From assembly GCA_021464415.1 (NCBI GenBank), contig JAKCWG010000685.1:1-64000 (forward strand): 64,000 nucleotides of DNA, written 5' to 3'. Source of the DNA: Lonicera japonica. Its lineage: Eukaryota > Streptophyta > Magnoliopsida > Dipsacales > Caprifoliaceae. The notes beneath the pieces were generated by a model that did no database searches, was not told the origin of the DNA, and saw only the letters and a list, made by a program, of their open reading frames with translations. Shown here piece by piece: positions 34,501-45,700 of this stretch; within the stretch, counting starts at the first letter, position 1; every line of letters begins with the position of its first letter. A program made the position numbers and the translations under genes.

Positions 34501-34921
34501 ATGGATATATATCCCACAACTTTTTCACGTTCCATCTATTGAAGATATGGAATGGCATAGCAAATGGAGGTTTGGGAATCAGATGGAGGCTGGAGATGAA
34601 ATTATTGTTACGTTTGATTGCAAGGATAAATATGAGATAAAGGAGTGTGGTTTCAATATTGTGTACCGTGACCAAGAAGACGAGAACGGAACCACAACTA
34701 TAGAAAAGTCACATCATGATTTTCTAGCATTCCAATTGAGCTCAGGAGCATACTTCCTATGCACAATTAAGGAATATCTTCATAAAGATTATTTGCTCGT
34801 GAAAGCTTACAACGATCGTAGCTTATTCTTGTGGTTTGCATCTGATACCCTCCTATTTGATTTTGCACTTACAGAAAAACAAGCATCAACTCTTAATTTT
34901 GATGATGATAATATATATTGA
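28079..34921 (+). CDS. TNL2: intact TIR-NB-ARC-LRR-C-JID immune receptor
   Basis: Five exons with GT-AG borders join in frame: 28079-28599, 30869-31958, 32043-32462, 32559-33332 and 34226-34921 (3501 bp, 1166 residues). The TIR domain spans about residues 15-165 with YDVFLSFRGKDTRKTFTDH, and SSTWCLDEL carries the expected catalytic Glu (E89) of TIR NADases. The NB-ARC holds the P-loop GMGGIGKST (230-238), kinase 2 LLVLDDVE (about 308-316), GSKVIITTR (334-342), GLPL (394-397) and LHIACFF (about 450-456). The MHD position reads MHR (498-500). LRRs fill exons 3-4 and a C-JID fills exon 5. Known TNLs act in the cytosol or nucleus, oligomerise on effector recognition and produce NAD-derived signals through EDS1 partners. 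The ligand is unknown. The start was chosen because the same ATG context precedes TNL1 and the TIR stubs. Exon borders are inferred, not shown by RNA. Confidence 0.88.
29121..30010. mobile_element. hAT-type non-autonomous transposon, TSD CATGTGAA
   Basis: Ends are TAGGGGTGTCCATCC and, on the minus strand, TAGGGGTGTTCAAAATCC. Both are flanked by a perfect 8-bp duplication CATGTGAA (29113-29120 and 30011-30018). Subterminal regions are dense in GATCCGATCCAATCC words in both orientations. There is no transposase frame. It is absent from TNL1, so it inserted after the TNL duplication. Confidence 0.93.
30116..30494. mobile_element. Harbinger-like MITE in TNL2 intron 1
   Basis: This is the counterpart of 8559-8945 in TNL1, with the right end CCC followed by TTA (30495-30497). 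The left target site has decayed. Confidence 0.45.
30869..31958 (+). CDS. TNL2 exon 2 (linker, NB-ARC)
   Basis: The first base completes codon 174. The linker HESKFIQKIINTIGEKL and YEIGIDSR lead into the nucleotide-binding domain, and the exon ends after VLKNET in phase 0. It is open throughout, whereas TNL1 carries a one-base deletion near the start of this exon. Confidence 0.88.
32043..32462 (+). CDS. TNL2 exon 3 (first LRR exon)
   Basis: 140 codons, from GTNKVEGLTLDMRML to LKQVWKETP. It includes ENLVALDLRYSMLKQVW, the LRR_3 motif typical of TNLs. Confidence 0.88.
32559..33332 (+). CDS. TNL2 exon 4 (LRR exon)
   Basis: 258 codons, from FLESLKILDLSYSEWLIRT to VDIEKDWAK. Repeated LxxLxLxxC units are visible (NLERLILKGCVSL, SLKTLVISGCNIGELP, SLKELSLRGCNLF, SLSYLDISRCYRLQTL). 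Confidence 0.88.
33333..34225 (+). other. TNL2 intron 4
   Basis: AT-rich, 0.9 kb, with a (TA)n run near 34152-34172. Its sequence matches the 3' part of the TNL1 intron 4. The acceptor GTGGCCCAG is conserved with TNL1. Confidence 0.75.
34226..34921 (+). CDS. TNL2 exon 5 (C-JID)
   Basis: 231 codons plus stop, from GVGTFEFGIFSTYIPVG through RIRCLNVYCTYGYPENDDV and AGDEIIVTFDCKDKYEIKE. This is the C-terminal jelly-roll/Ig-like domain. The last ~30 codons derive from the GTGGTTTGCAT segment that is repeated as a 3'-flank block elsewhere, so the native C-terminus could differ if a further splice occurs. Confidence 0.82.
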   Translation, partial: GVGTFEFGIFSTYIPVGRFPIFSLEKIKGSSIYFTVPLHSPQRIRCLNVYCTYGYPENDDVAVVSPRARIGEINIRKISMAVKIENKTKDQTWIYIPQLFHVPSIEDMEWHSKWRFGNQMEAGDEIIVTFDCKDKYEIKECGFNIVYRDQEDENGTTTIEKSHHDFLAFQLSSGAYFLCTIKEYLHKDYLLVKAYNDRSLFLWFASDTLLFDFALTEKQASTLNFDDDNIY

Positions 34922-36640
34922 ATGTAACACACTAAAATCTACATTTTACGTATTCTTCCCCAAAATAGGTGGAAAAAACCTCTATCCTAAAGATTTTATT
35001 ATCTTAAAAACTTTGCAGTTGAGGTTAGAATAGGAGAGCCTAAGAAAGCGATTACAGTTGAAGGTGCTGCAAAGAGTAATGGAGACATGAGCAAAAAGGG
35101 AATCCAAAAGTCTGTTGTAGATCAAGGTGATTTAAGTATACTCTTTACCTTTCTTCTTGCTTGCTAATTTTTTTAAAATATGAGGAAGTGTTGAATTATG
35201 GGTTCAATTCCTAATTTTTGGCTTTGCTTATTTCTTAGTCCTAGGTCTATGGAACACCCATAAAAAGGAGTTGAAGGGGTTGAGACTGCAAATCCCACAT
35301 CGGGAAATTGTATTCTTGGAAAGCAATATATAAGATCTGGTTAATTAGTTTGGGTTGAATGCTTCGAACCGTAATATTCTATCAGTGGGCGGGTTATTCA
35401 CCTATGTGTCATGCCCACAAGTCACATGGCTCCATGTCAACCAATACAATTAGTCCACTTGTTTGGCTTTTTGGGTTCTTTCCCGTAGAGTTAGGTCCGT
35501 ACATTTTGTGCCTCGTAATGGTGATTTTTCTTGGATTGTTTTATTTTTGTCGTTTTTATACTACGGTTTTTATTCTTTGTAATCGTGATTTTTTCTTGGA
35601 CTGCTCTTGTCATTTTTATAATACGGTCAAAAGGCATAGTAAGAAACTGGTATCAAATTATAACAATTTGGTATTTGGGCAAAAATATAAAGGAACGACA
35701 TGGAGGTAGAGACAACACTCAAAATTTTTGCTTATTTATCCTATTTAACCGTTTGGAATTTAAACTATGACATCTTGTTTTAATGTATAGGAAGAAGGAA
35801 TGACATAAAAGGTTGCAAAGGCAGAGAGCAATGAGCAATCTACAGTTTCAAGAAGGTGCTTTTGTCCTGTGATAAGAATTGTTCTTTTTAAGTTTTGACA
35901 ACGAAAGAGAAGTTGTAAATGTCAATGTAAATACTCAAACATGAACATTTTTGTTTTGTTTCTTTATTTTTGAATTGGCAACTGTATGCCAAGTGTATGA
36001 AACAGGTGTTTGTTCTCTCATCCTAATCATCTCTTTTTTTTCTTCTCTAGGTTAACAAAGGTGTTGGTGTATTGTTTAAATTATATTTCAAGATAGAACA
36101 AGTTTCATGAATCACTCGTAATTTTATTCCTTGCAACCTAGCGTCATCCTACCCTTCCTCAAACTAAGACTGCACTTTGATTTCTAGAACGTTCTAGATT
36201 AAGAGTCTCCTTTCTAAAATCTATGTACCAAATCTCCTGATAACTAGCAAGTTCATTCATTCAATCATAACACTAAAATCAGAGTATTCGCAAAATAGTA
36301 ACTCTTAATTTGGCAGACATAATAAATCTTCAGCAGAGCAATGAATGGAGCAGGCAAGTATGTAATAATTTATAGAGTTGCATTAAGTGGTGCTTTGTAG
36401 ATTTACCTCAATGGAACTAACAACTTGCTCATATAGAAAATTGAGAACTTGTCGCAGTCAATATTGGAGTAACTGCAGGAGTCAGCCGAAGTCCATATCA
36501 AAAAATTAACAAAATCATATCATTATTACATCAAAATACCATAATATATGTACATCTCTGTAACAAAAATATCCAACAAAGTTGTACCATGTTTTCTTAG
36601 CTCCTAAAGGTAACTTGATATAGAGCTTTCCAGCCAAAAT
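34922..36640 (+). repeat. NLR 3'-flank repeat, copy D (TNL2 3' region)
   Basis: A 108-bp segment (35019-35126) has intron-like borders: acceptor CTTTGCAG and donor CAAG followed by GTGA. It reads EVRIGEPKKAITVEGAAKSN without stops. It is followed by the retroelement-like CAAATCCCACATCGGGAAA stretch (about 35290), a GGAAGAAGGAATGACATAAAA block (about 35790) and the AATGTCAATGTAAATACTC tail, which may be the polyadenylation region. I infer a spliced 3' UTR or a lost terminal exon. Confidence 0.6.
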
Positions 36641-38304
36641 TGGAGCAGTTGGTGTTGATTTCGATTGTGTTAAACTGTTCATTATAATTTTTATCAGTTA
36701 AACTGATCACGACAACTGTTCACTTGCACTATCATGGATATCCATCAGTTTGACTAGAATTGCTGGTGTGTGTTGATTTCGTTCTGCTGTTTGACTTCAT
36801 TCTCGCTAAACTTATAAATATCCAAGGATATAAAAATGATAGTGCGAGTGTTCTTCCGCCCAATAATGAAAAAATCAATTGCGCTAAGAGGGATTTAAAT
36901 GACTCTTCCTATCTAAAATAACCAAAATTGACACAAAAACCTCTCCAACTCTCTCTGCCATTGTGTACTTCTCCCTCTAATTGAGCAAATCAAGCCTTCT
37001 TACTCTCTATCTGTTGTTTCTGAAAAAATTAAAAATAGAACAGTTTTTTTCAGGTTCTGTTATCCATGGGTAGGATAAAGATTTATGTTGACCTAAGTTA
37101 GTAGTTTGCTGATCGGTTTCTAAAATGCAAAAGGCACTCAACCTAGACTTTTGCAACTTATATGTAACCTCGCTAATACTCTAGGCATTTTCTTGAATTT
37201 TCACTCTTTATGTTCCAATAATTTGCGTGAACCAACACAGTGAGCCAGGATTTGGTGATAGGGGTGGGGGCAAAAAAATTTCACTCTAAATTTATTTTTT
37301 ACAAGAACACTAGTAAAATTAAGCATATTTCAGAAAATAACTGAGGCCCACTTTTGCCCTGCCCATGAAATGAGCCTTTGTGAAGCACTTAGCAATAAAG
37401 CAAGAATTTCTGCAGATGCAGAACAAACCAAAGTTTGAAGTTCAAGGGAACAAAAACCAGCAAAAGACCTACGACAGTTAATCCCTTCCCCATCTGACTC
37501 ACCCGTATTCACCACCGATCAATACAAGCCAAAAAGATCATATTAAATGGCTTACTGTTTCAATGACCCTGGCCTGTTGAGAGGAGGCATGCTTCTGCGC
37601 ATTTTTTCTACACTCGAGATAGGAAATTAGTAATCAAAAAATCAAAATTTCCAAATCCATGATAAATCAGCATAAATACTAATAGAAGCAGATCTTGGTA
37701 CGCAGGTGCTTCCTCACATTTGAACTTGTATGAACAAAGAGTACTGCTAAATTTGCACACAATGTCTTATCAACATTCTCAATCCAAGTTATCATTCTTC
37801 GAATACATACATTTTGGGCTACTAACTTTTATATCAATTGCATTATTCAAATCTCCTCAATGCCTTTATCACTCTCTCCGTAGTATCGCCTTCTGTTCTA
37901 GGTCTCTCAATAAATTATTGCAACACCTAAGTAGAATTCATTGCCTCACAAACTCTCATCCTTAGTACATAGTACCCTCGATCATCTATATCTATGATAC
38001 AAATTAAGAAAGGTTTTTTTATTTGACTACTAACATTTTACATCATATCCAGAGGCCATTGTAACCTAAAAAAAGAAAAAAAATCCGGAGGCCACAAATT
38101 CAATTCGCACAACGGACTACAAATTAGTTTCACACACACTCTCTTTAAGCTGCACAACCCATGATTTTGGGAAAAGAGGCTTGTAGAACACTTCTTTGAT
38201 AAATTCAATATGTTTTCTTTGTAACATACTAGTGATATCATGTGCCAAAGACACTATAAGTCGACACATCATCTTTTGTCGAAGGACTCATTTCGAGTTT
38301 TAAA
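36641..38304. other. Intergenic DNA, nothing recognised
   Basis: No recognisable gene. Short frames (37330-37515 on the minus strand, 37720-37965 on the plus strand) lack domains. An imperfect internal repetition of TGTTGATTTCG/AACTGTTCA words occurs near 36655-36790. Confidence 0.4.
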
Positions 38305-38689
38305 GGGTGGTGCCCAAATCTGTCACAAACACTTTTTTGAATTTAACCAAAAACACATTTTAACACCCCTTATTTATCACAAACACCTCCTTCCATTGCC
38401 TGATGTTAGGCGAGTGCTTAGCAACACACTCTCCTCATTTGAGCCATGTGAGTGTACTCATCTTTCATTAGGCGGACCTTATTTGAAAAAAACTCTAGCA
38501 CTCCATTGCCTGATTTTAGGCAAGTTCTTACCAAAAAACTCTCCCTAAGTGGGCCGAGTATATGTGACTGCACTCAACTATCATTAGGCGAGTCATAAGA
38601 GGGTGTTAGTGATAATAAATTTACTTTTAGGGAATGTTTGCGACAAGGGGGTGTGTGTGACAAATATGAGGGTATAAATAACACCACCC
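38305..38689. mobile_element. MITE, 385 bp, flanked by TTTTAAA
   Basis: The left end is GGGTGGTGCCCAAATCTGTC. The minus-strand reading of the right end gives GGGTGGTGTTATTTATACCC followed by TTTGTCACACAC, matching TCTGTCACAAACAC in the left arm. TTTTAAA occurs at 38298-38304 and 38691-38697. The interior holds repeated TTGCCTGATxTTAGGC(G/A)AG units. The superfamily is unclear. Confidence 0.65.
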
Positions 38690-38699
38690 ATTTTAAATC

Positions 38700-39727
38700 A
38701 TTTCCAGAATGTTACATTCCATTCCAAAATGATTTTGATGTTTGATTCGAGTTTTGGCCAAGAAATGCATTATTTCAGGAATGGAGTATTTTTTCAAAAC
38801 TCTCCCTCATAAATAGATAAGAACATAGATTACTCTTGGTATTCTCTTTGAATTTTCTCCTAATATTTCCTCTAATACCAAAATATCCCTTTTACTTATG
38901 AGGCAACTTCTTCTTTTATTTTTCATTTATATTTTTTTAAAATAAAAAAAAATTGTTATTAAACTTTTTATTTTATTATTATTATTATTTACTTTTTATT
39001 ATCAAATACATAGAGCATTTTTTTGCTGTCCTTAATAATGAAAACTTGAATTTTTAACTTTGTAAAATTGTTAGAACTTGTCTTTTGATTTTATAAAATG
39101 AAGAACATTTTGGCATTTCACAAGTATTTCATTCATGTTCTCATTTGACCTAAATATAGAGAGGTAATTAAACGTTCCAAGAAATTAATGTCCGAACTAA
39201 ACATTAGCAAAACATCAAGATGATAATAGAAAAACTTTTCAGAAATCTAGAATACTCATTCCATTCCCAAATATTTTCATTCCAAAAGTCAAACCAAATG
39301 AACCCTAAAAGGCATCTTCTTAACCTTCAAATCTTTATCTGTAAAATTCAAAAACCATTCTCCATTGTCATCCAGATATGTTTATCAAAATGTTGGCTCT
39401 CCTTGTGTTTGGTTTTATATTCTTATTCATTTTATGGATTTAAGTAAAAACACACAAACTTTGTTATAACTATCAGTCATTACAAGAAGCAATGAAGCAT
39501 GTTGATAAACAATACCATAGTGAAAAAGGGAATGAGAAAAAATGGGGAAGTTAAAAGAAATTACCCATCAGCTTAGTGTATTCAAGCATGTCATCCCAGT
39601 CAATTCTCGAAACCCTAGATTACCATAACAGTCAATTCTAGATTTAGTTGAAGGCGGGAATTCTAAATTGATAAATTTAAAGACCCTACTATATTCATTT
39701 CATGTCAAGAGGTTGAATACTTAAATT
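38700..39727. other. Intergenic DNA with a repeated CATTCCATTCC segment
   Basis: Two related segments (about 38700-38760 and 39240-39305) share CATTCCATTCC and AAA(A/T)TGATTTT-like wording in direct orientation. The second ends in CAAACCAAATGAACCCTAA, which resembles a MITE terminus. No gene is seen. Confidence 0.4.
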
Positions 39728-39732
39728 ATATT

Positions 39733-41229
39733 TGTTGGTCGGATTTTAACCCTAGAGGGGGGTTGAATAGGGTTTAAAAACTTTAATGCGGAATTAAAAA
39801 CTTTTTCAAAATGTTTAAGTAAAACAATTTAACTAAACAAGTTTATCAAGGAATGCAAGCAATAAACAATCAAACAATCTCAAAGCAAGTAATAATGTAG
39901 CAAGTAAATAAAGAGATTGAGTAAGAAAGATTGAACCGATTTGAAGTCCAAGGCTTTTTGTCCACACGGTTTTGGTTTACCAAACCATAGTCCGCGCTCG
40001 GTTAATTCCCCGAGAATTTTCACTAATACCAATCTCCTTCCGGGTGAAGATCAAACCACTACAAGTGTATCCTCTCACACACTCTTTACAAATATTGCTT
40101 GATCACAATATTCACATAAGAATCTCTCTCTTGCTAACCTTATAAAATTTACCTTTCACAATTCCTAAACAAGAATTTACCTTCTTATTTTTCCTATGAG
40201 ATTTACCTTTCACAATTGAATACTAAATTGTTTGGTGATTCACACCAATTAACAATAACTCTTAAGTGTTTAAAGAGTACAATTGAAGCTCACACTAGAG
40301 TTACTTGTTTGATCAAGATTTATAACTCAATAAGAATGATTGATCAAAAACAATATCTTGAATCTTTAGATATTGAAGATAGATGAAGTTCAGAGTATGA
40401 GAGTGATTCAAGGGGATCAAAATGTGTCTTAAATAGTGTATATATAGTCCCAAAAGTAATATAGCCGTTTGTGAGGTTTGGTACCAAAAATGGTAAAAAA
40501 TCATAAATCCAACAGCTATATTCTGGGCCATCAGTCGACGGAGCAAAGCTCCTCAGTCGACTGAGTGGAACTCAGTCGACTAAGCACAGCTCCTTAGTCG
40601 ACTGATGGACCAGACTGCCCATCAGGCCATAAGGCCAAAAATCCCAAATTTTGCACTTTTGCATATAAGCTCCAAAATCAATTCTAATGCTTTGGGGACC
40701 TTAAAAATAAGTTCCTAAGACACTTATTTTCGGGAAAACTCAAAATATGATCATTTGAATTTATTTCAAAACCGGTTTTTGCTAAAATGATGTTTTGAAA
40801 GAAATTTTGATTCAAACTGATTTTGATCAATCTAAGAATGATATTTCATTGTGTATGAGCTATATAAACAATCAAATAAGAAAATTTACATAATACCTAA
40901 GGACTCACTCAATTATCGAATTAACGAGTCTTTAATGCTTCTATTTACTTCTTCAAATTGATTCTCCACTTGAAGCTTTGGCATATGATCCTTGATCTTT
41001 TGTGTTTCATGAAATGCATTGCTAGCATGAGTGTGATAAGAATGATATATTGCTAGTCCACTGCTTTTTTAACTTGATCGGATATTGCTTAAATGATCAT
41101 TGTCATGTGGCATGCTTTCTTGATTTTCCATGTAAGAAAACTATAATCTTAAATCAAGAAACATTTTAAATTACACATGATTGATTTATTGTTATTATCA
41201 AAATAAGATTAAGACCTTCTAGGTCAACA
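39733..41229 (-). mobile_element. Solo LTR, 1.5 kb, TSD ATATT
   Basis: The segment begins TGTTGGTCGGATTTTAACCC and ends GACCTTCTAGGTCAACA, giving TGTTG...CAACA termini. A perfect 5-bp duplication ATATT flanks it (39728-39732 and 41230-41234). No internal retrotransposon genes are present, so LTR-LTR recombination is the simple explanation. Read on the minus strand it starts TGTTGACCTAGAAGGTC, in the style of Maximus/SIRE-type copia LTRs (family recalled, not searched). It contains a cluster of GTCGAC palindromes at about 40530-40610. Confidence 0.85.
40525..40610. promoter_or_regulatory. Cluster of CAGTCGACTG-type palindromes in the solo LTR
   Basis: Four evenly spaced sites (CAGTCGACGG, CAGTCGACTG, CAGTCGACTA and TAGTCGACTG) alternate with AGCAAAGCTCCT-like words. 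Spacing is roughly 20-25 bp. The palindromes could be protein-binding sites in the LTR, but no factor is known to me. Confidence 0.6.
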
Positions 41230-41513
41230 ATATTCATTTCCTAGAATAAAATGAAAAGCCTCTCGCCTAAAGATTATGTTGTCCTAAACGTTTTGCAATT
41301 GAGCCTCATACAGAGATAGCTAACCGAAAACTGAATGTGGTGCAAAAAGTAATGGAGACACGAGCAAAAAATCCAAAAGTCTCTTGTATATCAAGGTGAC
41401 TTCACTAAAATCTTTCCCCTTTTTTTTACTTGCTAAATTTATCGACTAATAAATTGACAGATTATGTGTTCAATATGTAGTAGGTTTAGGCTTGGCTTAT
41501 TTCTTAGACCATG

Positions 41514-42640
41514 ATGTTAACAAACGGAGCGTAAGAATCCAATTGTTTTTCTTGTGGAGTTGTAAGGCAATCAAAACAACTACCTAACATGCTTTGGCAG
41601 ATTGTTGATAGTAGGCCTTGTGCTTGAATAAATCAAGGCAATGGTTTAGGCTTATGTTTGTATTATTTCCTTATTTTTACAGTTGACATATTCTTGTAAT
41701 ATGTATAAATATGTTCCACCTTGAGAGATGAAGATACACTGAAATATATAAACCTTTCAACTATATCCTTAAATCCTTACATGGTATCAGAGGGGTCTTG
41801 TGACCTAACTCCTTCATTTCTCATATTCTGCTCACTTTAATCGTAGAAGCCCTAGCTCCGATCATACGAGCCCTCACTCTAATGATAGAAGCCCTTCATC
41901 TAATCGTAGAAACCGTTTCCCATACCTCAGTACCTTTTTGCTCATTATTCTACCATGGCTTGCTCCAGTGTCTTCTACTAACTCTAGTGCCCCAATATTG
42001 TCTGTCCCAAACATCACCAACCTTGTTACTCTGAAAATGAATGAAAAAAATTACCTCCTTTGTTGTAAACTAATGAAGCCTTTATTTAGTTGGACAAATT
42101 TTTTGGTGTTTTATCGTTGGCTCTTACCCACATCAATCAAATTTTTTGCCATCCACAGAGACGATCAACTGCGACAGAAAAATGCCGAATATCTTTTTTG
42201 GCGTCGAATTCATCAGGCATTGTCAGTAGCACTATGGTTACTCTTACTGAATCTATACTTGCTATCGTTGTGGGTTTTGACACTGCTCGTGAGACATGGA
42301 ATTGCCTTCAATGCCATTATGCGCAAAAATGTGCTACAAATGCCGAAAACTTACGCTTTCAATTGTTTGGCATCTCTAAAGGGTCTAAGTCTATCTCTGA
42401 ATATTTCCAGCATACCAAGGCCTTGTCTGACTCTTTGGCCTCCATCAACGAACCGCTCTTTAATACTGATTTGGTATCTTGTCTTCTACGTTGCCTTGGT
42501 ACTGACTACTCAATGCTTATGACAACTATTCTGAATTTTCCACTACTTCCACACTTTGAAGATTTGCGTGCTCTGCTCCTCACCTTTGAAAATCAGATTT
42601 CTACAGAGTCTCCACGTCACAGTCCAAGCTCTGATACTTT
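41514..42640 (+). mobile_element. Ty1-copia fragment: 5' LTR, PBS and gag
   Basis: An LTR-like region (41514-41781) ends just before TGGTATCAGAG (41782-41792), the initiator tRNA-Met primer site. Gag begins near 41990 (NITNLVTLKMNEKNYLL) and, after frameshifts, reads ILAIVVGFDTARETWNCLQ, SISEYFQHTKALSDSLASIN and FEDLRALLLTFENQI. Nothing downstream of gag remains. It is the same family as 14943-15870. Confidence 0.85.
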
Positions 42641-43280
42641 TGCCCGTAGAGTTAGGTCCGACCTATCGACACATGTTTTGTGCCTTGTCTAGGATTGTTC
42701 TATTTTTTTCATTTTTATACTGCGTCAAAATGCACTGTTAGAAACTTGTGTCTAATGATTAACAATTTGGTATCAGGATGTAATAGAAAGGAGTAATGAC
42801 GTGGAGGCAGAGACAACATTAAAAAAAATTCTTATTTTTTCTATTTACCGGATTGGAATTTAAACTATGATATATTCTTATATTAATGTATAGGACGAAG
42901 GAATGATAGATGGTTGCAATTACAGAGAGCAATCTGCAGATTTTAGATGGTGCTGATGTCCTGCGATTTAAGTTTTTCCAACGAAAAGTTGTAAATGTCA
43001 ATTTAATTCTAAATACATTCTTTCGTTTGAAATATGGCAATTGTATGCCAAACGTAATAAGTAAGGAAAATGCAAGCAGAAAGCTAAATTCTACTCCCCT
43101 GATTTTTCCCTTTTCTGATTAAAAAATGTGTTAGAGTATTGTTTGACTTATATTTCAAGATAGATGAAGTTTCATCAATCTTTCCTATTTATATTCCTTG
43201 CATCATCCTCCTTGTTCCCCAAATTCAATTCCACTTTCCTTTTCTACAACCTGCCAAATTAAGAGTCGCCTTTCTACAAT

Positions 43281-43795
43281 CTGTTGGAGCAATTGTGTAT
43301 TTGAGAAAAAACTTAGACAAGACAAGTTTGGTGTTTTTCCAAGTCCCACATAGGAGAAAGAAAAAACCTTTCATGGGTTTTTATATGGGGAAATTTGCTT
43401 AAAGGCTTGAGCTCTTTGGGCATTAGAATTTTGTTCTATTGGGTGAGGACTTAGATAAATATGGTTCACCGCGCGCGCCGACCGACCCAGTTCGGGCTCA
43501 GGCTCGGGCTTGTGCAATGTATAAATTTTTTGATACAAAATAGTTTTAGAAAAATTTTATTTGCTAAATAAAATTTATTTTTTAAATTTCAAAAGTGGTC
43601 AACCACTTCTAAAAACGGCTCCCATTTTTCTCTCCACGTCTCCGTCATTTTCTTCTCAGAAACGGATTTTTTATTATTATCCTACCGTTTTAATATTTTC
43701 TTGAATATATAGAAGCAGAAAAATAATTCTTCGACATCTATCTCTTCTTCAACAACTCGAAACCGATAATATTCAAAAAAAAACCCTAGATGGAA
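43281..43795 (+). mobile_element. LTR of a copia-like element, inserted in 3'-flank copy E
   Basis: It begins TGTTGGAGCAATTG. It contains AAGTCCCACATAGGAG, TTTTTATATGGGG, GGGTGAGGACTT and a GC-rich CCGACCGACCCAGTTCGGG patch. The same order is found at 47393-48186. The surrounding 3'-flank repeat stops at 43280 and resumes near 43800, so this is an insertion. The 3' boundary is approximate. Confidence 0.6.
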
Positions 43796-44139
43796 ACTAA
43801 CAACTTAGTGGCGCTTTAGAGCTGCACTTAGTGGCGCTTTACATGTTTACCTCGATGGAAACTAACAACTTGTTCAACCAAAAGATTGAGAACTTGTCAC
43901 AGTCGATATATATTTTGTGTGCAATTGCAGTAGACGACCAAAGCTTAAATTGAATACATTTTTTTCCACAAAAGCATCATATATGTACATCTCAGCAACA
44001 AAATTATCAGACAAATTAAGTTTTTCATTATTTTTTTTTCTAGCTCCTAAATGCTAACTTAACTTAGTGATCTTCAATTAATATTGAAGTATGTCAATAG
44101 ATATAACCAATACCTCGGGAAGATTCGATGGCCTTCCTG

Positions 44140-44290
44140 TGTGTGTTTTTCTACGGAGAGGGAAAGTAAACCCACAACATCCCAAGTGGGAGTTACGGGC
44201 CAATGCCACTTGAGCTAAAGCTCTTGGACAAAAGATTAATCTCCGTTTCCTGGACAAAGGGGCTGTATTTTTTTCTATTACATTCAACTG
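44140..44290 (-). mobile_element. Possible tRNA-derived SINE scar
   Basis: On the minus strand, TAGCTCAAGTGG (44217-44206) resembles a Pol III A box. About 35 bp further on, GGGTTTACTTTCC is a poor B box. No tail or target duplication was identified. Confidence 0.25.
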
Positions 44291-45700
44291 TTCATTGACT
44301 TCTTAAGGAAAACAATATAATCTTAATATCATTAGAAGCATAGTGTCGTATTAGGAATCATATCGCAAATTGAAAACCTATGAGTTGCAACTGAATCGTA
44401 AGTTCGGTGTAAATAGGTAAAAAAGAATATAGTGTTAATAGACCCACGAATTTCCTTTTCGAGATATCTTAAATCAAAAATTTGATTTCCTATTTAGGTC
44501 ATAATCAATGCAACAAATCTCACAATGGAAAATAAATTGTATTCTTGACAATCTGTACCTTCCACTTAGCAGCCATCAAGTCAGACCATCATCTGTTATT
44601 ATAGCTGAAAATTCCATCTGAGCAGGATGGTAGTGCCAAAGTTAATATACAAAACATGTGATTGTTGTCTACAATTCCTAGTCTGCAAACAATAAAAAGT
44701 TCGACATTTGGATAATACACGAAACAAAAATGATGTTTATTCACAAATATGTGATCATCTACTGGATCAGTTGGTGATCATATCCTGTATTTTTTAACAT
44801 AGCTTATGCATTGCACATAGTGGCAGAAGTCCCTCTGGCAAGTTCTTTAAATCTGTAGATTATTTGTCAAAAGGGAAAATAAAATACAGAGACATACACA
44901 TTGTTGTTACTGTACCGGGGAATTGATGTTAAGACTAAAAACTATGACTCTGATGCTGTGGGTGAGGTCCGTCACCCTTTAACAATCCATTACTAACAAA
45001 GGCAGTGATAAACGCATTATCGTAATCCCAGTTTGAGTCTCAATCTTGAGTCCCTCCAGAATTAAGGTTAAATTACTCGTATATTTAATACGGCACAAAA
45101 AAAATAGGCATAAAGAACAAGAACCTTAATGCCTCTGCATGAAACTCAATTAGTACTATTAGTACCAGGAATTTATAACAGCCCAGTGTGCCTTCAGTTG
45201 CCTTATCTCTACAACCGTTCAGACATACAAGAAACTTTACGTCAAAGATACTTATTTAACAAAGTTCAAAAGTAAAAGGAAATACTGGAATTTTATTGTC
45301 TCGTAGAACTCTTTTTAAGTGTTAACTAGAGGTGGAAGCTACAAGACAATATGAATGGTAACAGATTAACAAGCATGACAGATATGTCACGATTCGAAAT
45401 AAATATCAATGCTCTGCATAAATAGTTTACGAATTAATCTAACATATTAGTATAATATACACATTCCAGATGGTTTTACATATATTCCTAGTATATAATT
45501 AGTCTTTCAACCTTCTGTGAAATTGTTATCAATCAGCCAAGAATTAAAATCATGCTTTAACAGTCTGCTAGTGTGCTACTCCCACTTAAATGCGGACTGC
45601 AATCCAAGTTATATTGACGTTAACAAACACATAGGGAAGCAAATGCAAGGAATGCGACTTAGATGGTGTTTGTTTTTACCTCTTATTGTTTTTACCTCTT
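44291..45700. other. Intergenic DNA with a locally duplicated segment
   Basis: 44290-44500 matches 46230-46500 (AAAACCTATGA, CGTAAG and AAAAAGAATAT in the same order). The rest shows no gene or known element. Confidence 0.5.

Larger units (their letters stand above)
41231..44130 (+). repeat. NLR 3'-flank repeat, copy E
   Basis: It carries the same blocks as copies A-D: CCTAAAGATTATGTTGTCC, CAAAAGTCTCTTGTATATC, the GACGAAGGAATGATAGATGG block near 42895, and AGCTCCTAAATGCTAACTTA near 44040. Two insertions split it: copia LTR plus gag (41514-42640) and an LTR (about 43281-43795). Copies A and E share the copia insertion and the same acceptor change (TTTTGCAA for TTTTGCAG), so they descend from one ancestor. 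Confidence 0.75.

Noticed and set aside
38240..38548. 102-codon plus-strand frame
   Set aside because: It overlaps the inverted-repeat element at 38305-38689 and its repeated internal units; not a gene.
44078..44287. 69-codon minus-strand frame
   Set aside because: It spans the end of a 3'-flank repeat and a possible SINE scar, and shows no domain.
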